The notes under the pieces: model-generated | Told to the model about the DNA's origin: nothing | Databases searched by the model: none | Seen by the model: the letters and a program-made list of their open reading frames with translations, nothing else | Part shown: positions 1-11,848 of the stretch, piece after piece | Layout: each line of letters starts with the position of its first letter | How positions within the stretch are numbered: position 1 is the stretch's first letter | Assembly (NCBI GenBank): GCA_038373865.1 | Contig: JAXGGA010002177.1 | Coordinates: forward strand, 1-64,000 | Length of the DNA stretch: 64,000 nt | Source: Uloborus plumipes | Taxonomy: Eukaryota; Arthropoda; Arachnida; Araneae; Uloboridae | Direction: 5' to 3' | Made by a program: the position numbers and the translations under genes

Positions 1-75
1 CCCATCGGCCAACTTTGAACAATCGGCCAACAATCGGCATCGGCCCATCGGCCAAAAAGTGCCATCGGTCGAGCC
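1..75. repeat. Cluster of ATCGGCC-type subterminal repeats, cut by window edge
   Basis: The first 75 bases repeat the words CATCGGCC and AATCGGCC about seven times. Similar ATCGGCC/CCGATTAATCGG words form the subterminal repeats of the hAT-like copies at 27556-30111, so this is probably the end of a related nonautonomous element whose remainder lies before the window. No terminal inverted repeat is visible here, so the family is an inference. Confidence 0.4.
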
Positions 76-794
76 TTAATAATTTATAGCGTTCTTTAGC
101 ATGCATTCCAAAATGTCTGGGAAAGTGAATATTTGATATTTTAATGCTGTTCATAGTGTGTATTTTAATACCAAGTGGGAATCACATTAGCTTAGTCTTT
201 GTATGCTAAGTATTTTTTATGTATCTTTCTTATAGGAGTTCAGGTAGGGACTGTTTGTTGTATGGTTTATTGTTTTTCAAAACAAGGCTGATGAGAAATG
301 TGCAATTTTGAAACTGAAGATTCATATTTTATTGCAAATTATTGGAATTACCATTATGGATACGGCAGCTGCGCACATTCATATCTTTATTGAGTCTGTC
401 AAATCAATTCAACTGATGGCATTTAGAACTTTCTAATTCCCCGCGGCACACTGAACTTACAATGGAAATATAGACAATGTTTTTACCATTCACTAGTAAA
501 AAGACGTGAGGGAAAAAAGCGTTTTTCATAAGGATAGGAGCAATTATAACTAACGTAGTGTATTTTAATTCATTTAAAGATAAAAAATATTTCAAATGTA
601 GAAACATAATTCAGGTTGGTAATGAATAACAATACTCATTATATCCAGGATTTATGGAAAATTATGCTTAGTATTTTTCAAAACTTCTCTCTTAAATCTG
701 TCACTAAGAACACACTGCAGTTAAATGATTTACCAAAAAATGTTGCACGAAATTATCAAGCGAAAAGTTAAAACTACAAGTACCTAACTTCCAT
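76..794. other. AT-rich non-coding stretch, nothing recognised
   Basis: Only short stop-delimited reading frames without recognisable motifs occur here. No inverted repeat or target duplication was seen. Confidence 0.5.
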
Positions 795-1293
795 TCAACA
801 CGAATGAGACTGAGACACTTGTGCCTTTCTTGAAGAGTAAAGGCGTTCTATGTTTGGCTCTATGCTGGAAAGAGTTGCACGAAGTTCTTGATCCAGGCTC
901 TTTCGAGATGATCTCTTGCTGTTTTTGATGAGTGTCATTGTTGAGAAGCTAAGTTCACAAAGATATGTAGTTGAAAAGGGTAGTAGCACATCACGCTGTG
1001 ATCAGAAATGGCGGGATACTCTTTCTAAACCAACAACCAAAATTCGTCCAGAGACACTTCGCTGAAATTCAGTTTACGGTTGCTCCTGAAGTCCAAAAAT
1101 TCCTATTTCGCCTTCAAAGAAAGAAAGGTCCTTTATTGATGCCTCTGCCGGTGAAGAGAATGGCAATGGGTAGCGAATCTAGTCATACTATTCAATGTTG
1201 GTATTCTTAAAATAGTGCTTAAACTTGTCCTGGTGTAGGATTAAATGTTCTACCGCCACATTTAGCAGCTTTTCGTTACAACATACTACGTTG

Positions 1294-1574
1294 CAGGGGC
1301 GGATACAAGGAAGGGGCGATGGGGCGATCGCCCCTCGCTTGAGGGATTCCACACTGATAATTTTTCGGTATTGAAGTTCTAAACATTCAATTTTATGCGA
1401 GTTTTAATGAAGTTAGGGGAAGAAGGTTTGGGGCTTTTCCCCGGAAATGTTTCGGAATTGAAGTCCGAATTCTTTATTTTTTTGTATTCAATATTTGTAA
1501 ACCAGTACGCATAGCAAAAAGTAAGTTAAAAAATCAATCGTCCCTCCCTTGAAAAAATTCTGGATCCGCCCTTG
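1294..1574. mobile_element. hAT-type MITE with 8-bp target duplication
   Basis: The ends are CAGGGGCGGATACA and TGGATCCGCCCTTG (inverted, imperfect). The flanks are CTACGTTG (1286-1293) and CTACGTCG (1575-1582), an 8-bp duplication with one mismatch, which fits hAT transposition. Inside the left end is the palindrome GGGGCGATCGCCCC. It interrupts the older hAT transposase remnant. There is no coding capacity. Confidence 0.75.
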
Positions 1575-1645
1575 CTACGTCGATGGTTCGTGAAAACATG
1601 TCCAATGAAATACTACTTCTCTCCACAACTGAGTTTTTTATTTAA

Positions 1646-2160
1646 CCCATTAATGCCTAGCGTCCCTTTTTAGGGACGGTCCAAAAAACGGTCTGAATTT
1701 CCCTAAAATGAACATTTCAACCGAATAATAGTGTTCAATTAGTACCTTGGTATTGTTTCAATTCGTTATTAACAGATTGCAGCATATAACCATTGTAAAG
1801 TGTGTTCTGTAGCAGTTTTAATATGATCTTTATCAAAAATTACATCGTTCATAATCTCAAGAAAAAAAGCTTAGTTTACAAAGTTATTCCCAGCTTCCCA
1901 GTTTATGTTAATTACTGATTTTATTTCTTCTTATAAAATGTCTTTTTAAATATTATATCGTAGGCAGAAAAATTTTTTAGTAAAACAAGTATGTACCCTC
2001 TGGGGTCTATCGTAACTTTTAATGGACGATTTTTCTTTCCTTAATAAAACAATTATTTTTTACATAATATTTTTTTTTATTATTTTTCCCGCCCATTAAA
2101 CACTGTTTGTAACCAGTATACAAAATATCTTTGGAAAACAAAATGTCAGGCATTAATGGG
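1646..2160. mobile_element. piggyBac-like MITE flanked by TTAA (515 bp)
   Basis: The element is bounded by TTAA at 1642-1645 and 2161-2164 and has inverted ends CCCATTAATGCC...GGCATTAATGGG. Next to the left end is the hairpin GTCCCTTTTTAGGGAC. TTAA duplication plus CCC ends is the piggyBac signature. A shorter copy in the opposite orientation lies at 17450-17668, confirming the boundaries. Non-coding. Confidence 0.8.
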
Positions 2161-2450
2161 TTAAATTCGTTCAGCTTGTCCACACATGTAAGCACATTTT
2201 CTCAGCGTCCTTGCATTTTCCGATTTCATTCGTTAAGCTGTTTAAATATGTTAGCCATATAAGCTAATTTTGCCAGCCAATATTTGTCTTGGAACAAACT
2301 GGCGTACTTCATTTCGTTATGTAAAATCGGAAACAGTCGAACCTCTTCTCTCAGCTAAAAAAAGCTTGATAGCACTTTACCTCTGTATGAAGAAGTAAGG
2401 AGTGGTGATCTGCGCCTATTTCTTCAAAGTACCAAGAATTTTTAAAATTT

Positions 2451-4660
2451 TTTTAGTACAAATTAGTTGCAAAACAGCATTCTCATGGAGAAGCTAAAGC
2501 AGTTTTTGGACGCAATCGACGCAGAAAATTGATTTGGAAGTCGCCAATGACTGCATTGTTTACGAAATGCTGACGCACAATTATTCAAATATCTTATTTA
2601 TAGTTCTACTATTATCCGAAAAAGAGAAAACATTGTCTATGACGGAGGTCAACTTACCAGAAGAGCATTATAGTCCAGTCATAATGTACATACAGAAAGG
2701 CAAAGTGCGATGCAGTTTTGATCATTTAATATGTGGATAGGGTGAACCCGAGTTTGAGTTAAATTTAAAGTAGTTTTAAATGTAGTAACAGGTAAAAATG
2801 TAATCATACTTCCACAATGACGTGAACTAGGGCAGTATCATCGTCATAACTCTTGTGATCTCATGACCACTACGGTTCAGACTTGTAATTGTCAAACTGA
2901 GAAGAGTCACCAGTTACTCGACGATCCCGTTACCTTGGGTCTAAACCGAGACATGATGCTGTTAGCGCTTGTGCAATAGAAAAGATAATATTGAACAGAA
3001 CATCATATTCCCAACATGTGCCAAGGTCAAAAGAGACGCCCCGATTCGGAACTTTGCAACTCTAATAACTAGCCGAACAGCAAACCAGTCTAGTTTACTT
3101 TCGATCTTAGAATGAAGATAGCGTGCGAGGATACTTGGCCTTGGCATTGTTGTTCTCTCTCTTCTTATATGACAATTAGATGCATGACTTATGAACTCCG
3201 GGATGCTGTGCCGCTATTTATTCAGATGTTTGAGATTTGATACAGTATGTAACTGCAATGGTATTTGAAGGTCATGTTTCAGACGAGGATGGGGTTTTTA
3301 CGACTAATGATGTGTCCGACCAACAATTCGTTTTAGGATTTGAGAATTTTGACGTGAGGCTTTTCTAGTGGAAGATAAGAAAGAAAAAACGAAGGTTTGA
3401 TTCTGAAAAGGGCAGTTTCCATAAAGTAAAAAATTGGTAGAGCAATATGGTTGCTGTTTTGTTCGCGTTTCGATAAGTCGAAGCCTTATAAATCGAATAT
3501 TTCTTTATCTCAAAGTGCTCATCGGGCCTCAAACTAAAGAAAATGCTGTGGGAACTTCCCATAGCTCGAACTACCGAAGACTCGAAGCTTTTACCTGGTC
3601 CCTTGAAATTTCGAGTTGTCGAGACTCGATTGTATTATTATTTCATTTCTTTATTTTGTTCACATTTATACTTGGCGAAGTTTTGTGAGAATCAGTTTTG
3701 GCATCTTTTCTTTCAAAAATAAATGTATAAAAATATATGGTACTGTGAAAGTCCTAAATTCTGTGAATGTCGACAGTTGCTAGTGAATATTAACATTCAC
3801 ACTTCAAAAACATCAGCGAGAGACCAAATATTTCGGTTGAATCACGATGAAAGTCAACTTTTTCCAATTTCAGTAGTAAACGGTAAATGCGACAAGAAAA
3901 CTAATTAAGGACTTTCTTTCAGAAATAAACCAACCTATTTGAATTTAGAAACTAATCAATTGTTTTTATCTATGCTATTTCTTTTGTTTCAAAGAACTCC
4001 ACAGCCATCTATAGATGGCTGTGCATTCAGAATATGGGCTCATTTTTGTTTAATGCTAAACTCAGAAAGCGATAGGCATTTAGTGTTAAGAAGGCATCGA
4101 TTAAACAAGATATTTTATCACACAAAACGTTTTGCCATACTCGCTTAAAATTCGAACAGTGAGCTTGAGTGTTGAAGAATACGAAGTTCTCTCTCCTGTT
4201 AATGTTATAGCTCATAGTATAAAGATGAGATTGGGAAAAATAAGTTCCCCCCAAAATCACAAAATTTCGGAATTTGGTTCGATTTTTAACTTCCAGTCGT
4301 TTATGAGATGATAATTAGACAGACGCGCATAGGTTTGATAGAAACTTAACCTTTTAATGCTCAACTTATTTCGATGATTTGGGAACAGAAATTGAGCTCA
4401 AATTTACTGTTCCCGAGATTGATTTAGGTTTGACAGAGATGAAGCAGAAATAAACTTCTTCCGGGAAAAAATCCAATACACTGTCTGAAATCTTTCGCGC
4501 ATTTACGCATGCGTCAGGTCTTCTCTAATCTTACCAAATTAGGAGTGGTAGGTAAGATAGCCAATAGGGGGAAGAATAATAAAAAGTATTTTGAGCCGTA
4601 TCAAGCAATGTAGAACGATGTTAATTTCACATAGTTTAGTTTAATATGTCAAAAGGATAT
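2451..4660. other. Non-coding stretch, no gene recognised
   Basis: Reading frames here are short and motif-free. At 3460-3640 the word TCGA recurs densely (for example CGATAAGTCGAAG), reminiscent of the ends of pogo-like elements, but no paired end was found. A perfect palindrome at 4001-4022 is listed separately. Confidence 0.4.
4001..4022. repeat. Perfect 22-bp palindrome
   Basis: Two 11-base arms (ACAGCCATCTA and its exact complement) meet with no spacer, giving a dyad in otherwise unremarkable AT-rich DNA. It could be a transposon scar or a binding site; nothing in the context decides. Confidence 0.6.
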
Positions 4661-6305
4661 ACACTGTTAAAAAAAACCTGAATTTTCAGGAAGATTTTTA
4701 CTGATTTTAACAGTAAATTTCCGTTTTCGTTTCAAAACAGAACTTTTCCTTGAAAAAACGGAACTATTCCGTGAATTACCAAGTTGGAGAAACAAAAAAC
4801 GGAATTTACCCGGTTTTGTGGTTGAAATATAACCGAACAAGAGAGTTAAAGACAGTCTGAAGAGACTTGGCGCGTGCACAGAAACGAAAAGAGGACATCT
4901 GTGTCTCGTCGTTTGGATAGCTACTTTACAAAAAACATCACAGTCGAATGTTATTTAATCGTGTTCCTCAGGACGTTATTATGTGTGCCATTTTGTTTCA
5001 ATTTGAAAATGCTTCGTCGAAGAGCGTTGACTATTGTTATAGCATTCGAAGAAGAATTATTCCAGGATTCTGCGTAGTTAATCAAATTGACTGGAAAAAT
5101 AATTTGGATCTTTTCATGTGTTATTCGGTATCCAGCATTTCCTAGCTCAACATTTTTAAGAAGACTTCGTTTATCGCAATGGATAGAATCAAAATGGGCA
5201 ACAAAAGGGCGTGTTAGTATATTTTAAAATCTACTCGCTCTATTGTTGCCTTTTTTGAGCAACAAAAATTGAAAATTTTTATTTAAGAGGTAAGAATTTT
5301 TATTTTTGTTACTGCTATTTTTATTTTAATCTGAGTCCAGACTTAACAGTTAGTTATTTCATGATGTAAACCAATTGTGCATTTTAGTAGTTGCATGTAT
5401 AAACTTACTGGTGCTGAGGGTTAGTAAAATTTAGTGAAATGATTTTTGTAATTTTATATCAAGATTTAAAAGCTTAGTTTCAAAACTTAGCTTTTTTACT
5501 TTATGACTTTACTTCGTTAATGTGACGAAATTAATGTTGTCAAAACTACGAAAATGATTGTCAATTTGACGATACTAGGATAAAGAAATATTTCGCTACA
5601 TTTGACGAAATTCATCCCCAAAAAATTACGAAATGTTCGCTCGGGGTATATTCTTGGAAGTGATTTCATCAAAAACAAAGAAAATTCGTTAATTTTGAGA
5701 GTGCATTTCTGAAAGTGTTGATCACTATGAACACCATAACGTAAATATATATGAAAATAGAGGAAATCAGTAACAATACAGGATTTTTTTTTTTTAAGGA
5801 ACCACGAATGTTTCAAATTCAGAAAGGAAAAAAAGAACTTTCGGAAGAACTTAATTTTTATTCAAACATAAGAGAAAATATTTTTAAAAGAATGCACCTT
5901 GTTAATACTTTTTAATTTTTTGAAGTTATGCGCTCAGAAATACTATGCATTGATCATTCCATCTTCAAAATATTTGAGTATTTTATGCGAGATTGATGTA
6001 ATCTTTTCAAAAAAATCATGTTATTTTAATGAACTAAAATTTTTAATGAAAAAAAAAAAAAAGCCAATTCTTGTATTGCTTTAGTATTTTTTTTAAAGGC
6101 AAGATGTTTAAAAGTTTGAAGTATATGAGCGGATATTTTCAAACTTTTTCTAAAAAACAAAATTCGTAAGAGTTTTAAGTTTACATTTTTGCTCATCATT
6201 TTGTCTTATATATATATAATTTTCCGGTGAGCTAGTTTACGCTCCTTTTTTAATTGCTCTATTTTTCTGTTTCTCATTTTCCCATATTTTAATCACCCAC
6301 ATTTT

Positions 6306-6850
6306 TACGTTATAGGCTTATACCTATACGCTTATACTTATATATGCAAGATGGAAAATTGAAATTTTGCAAAATAAACAAGCGCTTTTATAGCAGCTTA
6401 ATATTAATAGCAAATAATATATGAAAGTTTAATAAATTAGTCCTTTAAGTGGCGCAAAATGTGTAGATTGGAAAAAACAACAAATGAACAAATTGAAATT
6501 TTAAGAAACTTTAGAGAAACATTTGAAAATTTACGAAACAATATAAACATATAAAAAGAACAAACGAAAAAGATAAGGCAGCACATTACCCATGTTTGTT
6601 CTTTTTATATGTTTATATTGTTTCGCAAATTTTCAAATGTTTCTTAAAATTTCAATTTGTGCATTTGTTGTTCTACACAATCTACGCATTTTGCGACACT
6701 TAAAGGACTAATTTATTGAACTTCCATAGATAATTTGCTATTGATATTAAGCTGCTATAAAAGCGCTTGTTAATTTGCAAAATTTAAATAATTTTCCATC
6801 TTGCATGTATACATATAAGTCAAAGCGTATAGGTATAAGCCTATAACGTA
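6306..6850. repeat. Giant foldback: two ~260-bp inverted arms, 28-bp loop
   Basis: The arm at 6306-6565 is the near-complete reverse complement of 6594-6850, with a 28-base loop between them. Matching landmarks include CGTTATAGGCTTATACCTAT at the outer edge and AACATATAAAAAGAACAAAC at the loop edge. The arms differ by scattered substitutions and a few indels. A transcript would form a long, nearly perfect duplex, a potential source of endogenous siRNA. It lies inside the larger element at 4661-7049. Confidence 0.85.
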
Positions 6851-6914
6851 TAAGTGGGGATAATAAGAACCGAAAAAATGAAGAACGGAGAATTACGAAA
6901 CGAAAAAATGCCTA

Positions 6915-6953
6915 ACGGAAAAATGACGAACGCTCCGTTCGTCATTTTTCCGT
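6915..6953. repeat. Perfect hairpin, 18-bp arms, 3-nt loop
   Basis: ACGGAAAAATGACGAACG is followed by CTC and then its exact reverse complement. It sits among repeated ACGAA/ACGGAA words near the right end of the 2.4-kb element, so it is probably part of that element's subterminal structure. Confidence 0.8.
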
Positions 6954-7230
6954 AAAATCACGGAAATATAATTAACGAAACGGAAACACTCCGGCAACTC
7001 AGCTGCTGAATATTTTTTCGTTATTTTCAGGAAATTTTTTCAACAGTGTAGTAAATGCAAGTGTTAAATTGAAAACTTCGGAAAGTTATCACCCACAACC
7101 CACAACCCATCTACGCTTTTTTTAAGTGGTACGGTTCGCGAGTGCTAGGCGCGGTTTTCATGGACAGACAGTAACAGTTTTGATGCGTTCAACAAAAAAT
7201 CCCGAGTAATATTTGGGTGTGATATTTTGG

Positions 7231-7470
7231 TAGGTTGGTTGATTGATTGATTGGTTTTTACTGGCGCAAGAGGCCCTATGGGTTATACTGCGCCAAAAAA
7301 TTGCTCATTAAATAAAGTTAAAATTGTGCTCAAAATGAGTATGAAAACAGAAAACTGAGATAAAAATACATTGTAAAGAATAAAATCGAAATATACACGT
7401 AAATGATGGATTTAAAAGAAAGGACAAAAGACAATTACCTGTTAAGTCATTAAGTCTAGTATTGTGACAT
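7231..7470. repeat. Interspersed repeat, copy 1 (GGTTGGTT...ACTGCGCCA family)
   Basis: It begins with a GGTTGGTTGATTGATTGATT run, followed by TACTGGCGCAAGAGGCC and TATACTGCGCCA, then an A-rich body containing GAAAGGACAAAA. A second copy with the same order of words is at 14042-14230. The repeat class is not determined; a SINE or LINE 3' end is possible. Confidence 0.45.
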
Positions 7471-7658
7471 TTTCGAACATCAGTGCTGCTGTGTCCGAGA
7501 TAATCTTAGGCATGATAGTTAAAAGTTCATAAAAAGTGATGAGTTTATTTATGACATCTGAAATGAAAATGGGATCGCTCCCGCACTTTTATACTTTGAA
7601 AACTTCATTTTTCACGAGCTTAGACAGTTCTGGTTCTAATGAACTCTTTTCTTTTCAG

Positions 7659-7880
7659 CTCTCTGTCAGAAGCGAGACGCTGTGTGCAAGAAAGACAACG
7701 GCTTTTTCCCACACGAAGACTATTGCGATTATTTCTATGAGTGCGTGGAAGGCGTAGCTTATCTGCAGCTCTGCCCCAATGGGCTAGCATTCGCTGGTGG
7801 TGGACGTGGGCTCATTAATCATTGTGACTATGCCCATAGAGTAGGATGCCCGGATGAAACTACTGGACGACTAATGGGAC
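7659..7880 (+). CDS. Chitin-binding gene, exon with CBM14 domain 1
   Basis: The acceptor CTTTTCTTTTCAG ends at 7658 and the donor GTAAGT starts at 7881. Translation from 7661 gives LCQKRDAVCKKDNGFFPHED and continues to CDYAHRVGC; six cysteines match CBM14. An extra cysteine at residue 2 may belong to the end of the signal peptide encoded partly upstream. Confidence 0.9.
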
Positions 7881-10800
7881 GTAAGTATCAGACACTATTT
7901 GGTTATTGTAGTAATTTCTGCAAAGCTTCTCAAAATTCGAGAAGTTTTATGTCTTTTATTCCTTAAACAATTGTTTAGCTCAATATAGCCTTGTTAAGAC
8001 TTATGCCAAAAGAACCAACCAACCTACATTTTTCCAGTATTTTTTATTTTTCTGAATTGTATTACGAGTTTTTAGAATAATTTTGAAAGTTTTGAAACAC
8101 CAGAATATATTGCCTGCTCTGTTGCACAAGATGTTGTAGAGTGTAAGTGCAATCAACTGTCGATAACTCGAGTATTCGTTATCTTGGAAGTTTTCATCCC
8201 GGGCCAACATTTTTAGTGTTTTCCAATGCTAAGTTGTTTTTATGTCTTGTACGCACACCTTTTTAAGTCTAACCACATGTCTGCAATTTTAATTGTATTT
8301 GCCCACTTTTGCGTGCTAATTCATTTGTTATTAGGGTACCTTCAATTTAATCACACAGTTTTTCACCCATAGGACAGCAGCAAAAATACATTAGTATGAG
8401 CAGTAATGTGTACTGAAGTAGAATATCCTAATGCATTTGCATCATAAGCGCATATGAGTTTGCATTTTGCCTGATAAGTATCACCAGAGTGTATCTATGC
8501 ACGCATTCCATTTAGGCAAAATAAATTTTGAGGAAAAAAATAGATCATATTTTGGCGATAAGAACGGATTTTTGACTTTTCTGTATGATGCAAATGGGCA
8601 GTAATGTAAAATCAACTAAACTTATTTTGAGTTCAAAACTTCAACGTCTTGTATTCAATGTCTTTTTTGCTCCTCTCAATAGAGCCACCCCAAGGAAGTG
8701 GTAATTGTCCTTACTTGTTCGGCATTTTCCCGCACGAGAAAAGCTGCACAAGATACTGGCACTGCTGGAATGGAACTGGCACCGTGCAGATGTGTCCTTT
8801 CTCCTTGCTCTACAACGAAAGGGAGCATGCATGCGACTGGCCAGACAAAGTTCCAGGATGTCAGCAGCACCGTAAGTACTTCAATATTCTATTATGGCCA
8901 TTGCAGCGGAGCACCAATCGTACAGCATAGATTTAATATAGCTAAACCCAGATAGCAATTTTTGCTTGCAGCAAATTTGACGTGGCAAGTACGTAAGTTC
9001 ATATCAAGTTTGAGGCAAACTTATGCAAACCTTGCAGTCACCACAATTTGAACTTGCAGCAAGTTTGTCATGTAAGTATTATCAAGTGTACTACAGATTT
9101 AACTTAAACTTAGCTTTGACATGACAAATTTGCTGCAAGTTCATTGCAATTGTAGAGGAAGCCACTGACCGACATTGAACTCGCGAATCTTGAAGTAGAC
9201 GGTCAAGAGTCTAGCCTACGAGGATAAAACCATTGATATCAGTGGATGCAATGCTGTTTGCATTCTAGTAGTGCACAGCAAAACTCGTTCGCGCATGCGT
9301 TTTACAAACGCTTCCCCATACATTACTTGCATCTCGGTTGCACGTGGAACCAGTTTTTCATTGTGTGTCTTGTTTATATTACATCTATGTAGTACAGTGG
9401 GCCAGAAGTGGACGTACACCAGCTTTTTTTTTTCATTTGTATTAGTTTACGGGAAAATTTTTGTTATACGCAGTTACCTACAAGTCTCATGTCACAAACA
9501 TCCATATCGTAGCACAGCTGAATTCTGTGCCATGTTCTCGGAGGTGCGAAGTTTCGGTGATGTTTTCTGCTGAACATGTGCGGCAGGGGTGAAACCAGAG
9601 GGGGCAGGGATCATGACCATTCGTTAAACGACTAAATATAGCCCAAAACGGCATTTTTAGGACTTGTGTTTCGAAAAAATTGCACCAAACCTCTGTTTTC
9701 GCACGAAAATCACATTTTGACCCCTCCCTTTCCGAAAATGACCCCCTTCTAAACGAGAAGCTGTCCGCCCTTGATGTGCGCAGGATTCAGCTGTGTTACG
9801 TTATGGTATACTACCGATGTTTTAAACTCACAAGACTTTACGGTAATTTTTTTTTTTAAACAATCAACGACCGCACCAAACATAATGTTGATAATAAAAG
9901 GGGTGGGAGTGAGCCCACTATTAGACGGGGAGGGAAGAAAGGAAGGGGTAGGGGTGAATTTTGCAACTTATTCTAACTGCAGAGCTCTTTCAAAAGTTTC
10001 TACTTTGTGTGTCATGAGTATTTTACGTTATATAAGAATTCAAATGTTTTTTTTAATTATTTTTTTTTTAAATTGCCTTCTTTAGCATTGTATTTTTGAT
10101 GGATACTTCGACTACTCCTTCTCCAGCTATCGCGCGTGCGCGATCGCCTATTTTCAACTTTCAGATATTCCTAAAATCTGAGCCTGGATAACTCCGCCAT
10201 TTTTAGGGGATGGGGTGACATGAATGAAATTACATTTTAAGTAAACAGTTACACTATTAAGACTGTAAACGCCATGACATTAATAAGGTAACACTTAATG
10301 GAGATATACAAAGTAAGAAGTACCAATTAATTAAAAAATATTTTTCTAAATTTTAAAATTTATATTAAACTTTAAATTTTCATGACAAAAATGCAAATAT
10401 CAGAAAAATCACTCCTTGTTTTTCCCAGGATATCAAACGTTAAAAATATATGAGACATCTGTGCATGAACTACATGGAACCCTTTTATAATGACCGAAAA
10501 GCCGGCTCTTGCAAGTATGAACAAACCACGATAAGAAAAATTCCCCATCAAGGAAAAAAGCGGATCAATTCAGTTAGGAACTGTCGATGAACTCTTTAAC
10601 AGGTCCAAAGCGGACTAGTTCTGGGGCGCTATTGCTGAACTTCCAATTGTAATATTATCGGTGACATCGAAAATCCCCTTTCATGACTTTTAGCCGGTTC
10701 ATGTCATATTCTTTGCAAACGTTGCAGGGGTGCAGTGGAGCGCTCACGAGGTAGCTAAGGAGCTTAAGATCCTCTCAGAAGCTTGACTAGCCCCCCTGAC

Positions 10801-11805
10801 AAGCACAAGGACAGTCTAAAGATTTGTTTTTTCGTCTTTAATTTCAGAAAATTTCTGGTAGAGAGGATCCATTCCCCAAAATCTTTCCTAATTTCATAAA
10901 AACAGTTTCAAGTTCTTTTTTCTTGGAAAATTTTCGAAGGTGAGCAACTTACCAACTAATACCAGAAGGTAGCTTAAAATGAGTTTTTGGGACTTCAATT
11001 TCAAAGTTTTCTTTCCTCCTTTAATTTTAGGATCACCAAAGATAATTCAAAATTGCGTTTCTAATGCTTAAATGTTGAAAAAATTTCTAGGAGATTTACC
11101 TTTCTTTTTAATGGAGGGGTCTTTTTGAAACTTTATTAACTTAGCCTTTCACTTCATGTATCGGGTTTCCGCACAAAACTTCTAGCCCCTCGCAGAAAAA
11201 AATCATGGGTGCACCACTGCAGTGGTGTAAGTAGGTTTAATCATTCCTAACTTGAATATGTTGTAATTTGCTCTATTTCTTTTACATTAGCTCTTTGCAA
11301 AGGCATTCCAAACGGAGTGAAGCCCATTCAAGACTCTTGCGTTCGGTACTGGCTTTGCGTGGGAGGATATCCTCGACTTCAAAGATGCCCTGCCGGACTT
11401 GCTTTCAGCACAGACTCACTGAGATGCGATTGGTCGACGCAAGTTCCCGGATGGTAAGTTTATAGTTTTGGGATGCATTTAGTAGTTGTGATTTCTGGTG
11501 TTATATCCAGTGCTGTAATAGGGAAACTATTTGGTTAACGCCAGCTGGGGTTTGGGGGACTCTCCAAAGGAAAAGGATGTTTGAAACCAGATTCTAAAAT
11601 TTTTACAAAAAAAAAAAAAAAAAAATGGTTAGAGCAAACCAAACCTGGCAGGATTGTAAACGCTAAGCAGATCCCAATCGTAGCATTATGATCAACGCCG
11701 TATCCAGAAAAAAATTTCGGGAGTGGCCCAGTTTCGCACATTGCCCAAACACACATTCATTTTTGGGTGTGTTATGAGTCTAATTTCTCGCTGACCCGCC
11801 TCACG

Positions 11806-11848
<43 letters not shown>

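Larger units (their letters stand above)
795..2450 (-). pseudogene. hAT transposase remnant (ZBED5/FAM200-like C-terminal half)
   Basis: Read on the minus strand, broken segments line up in order with the C-terminal half of ZBED5/FAM200-type hAT transposases. Near 2380-2440 is EIGADHHSLLLHTEVK. Near 2190-2310 is FQDKYWLAKLAYMANIFKQL, followed by a degraded LTCVDKLN stretch. At 795-1060 is a SLDEFW...KEYPAISDHSV region followed by LLPFSTTYLCELSFSTMTLI and a tail ending in KAQVSQ. The order matches the family, but stops and frameshifts interrupt it and two MITEs (1294-1574 and 1646-2160) sit inside. It is therefore a dead element. Family assignment rests on remembered motifs and would be confirmed by a protein search. 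Confidence 0.75.
4661..7049. mobile_element. 2.4-kb nonautonomous DNA transposon with ACACTGTT ends
   Basis: The left end ACACTGTTAAAAAAAACCTG and the right end (complement ACACTGTTGAAAAAATTTCC) form an imperfect terminal inverted repeat, and both are preceded by T or TA. No transposase is readable between them; the longest frames lack motifs. The interior contains a very long foldback (6306-6850) and an 18-bp-arm hairpin (6915-6953). The superfamily is uncertain, possibly Tc1/mariner-like by the short TA-type flanks. Confidence 0.55.

Noticed and set aside
5517..5816. Minus-strand 99-codon frame
   Set aside because: AT-rich, low-complexity translation inside a nonautonomous transposon; no motif.
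10733..11221. Facing hAT-like ends CAGGGGTGCAGTGG and GGGTGCACCACTG
   Set aside because: The 8-bp flanks (AAACGTTG and CAGTGGTG) do not match and the ends pair poorly, so a single element is not supported.
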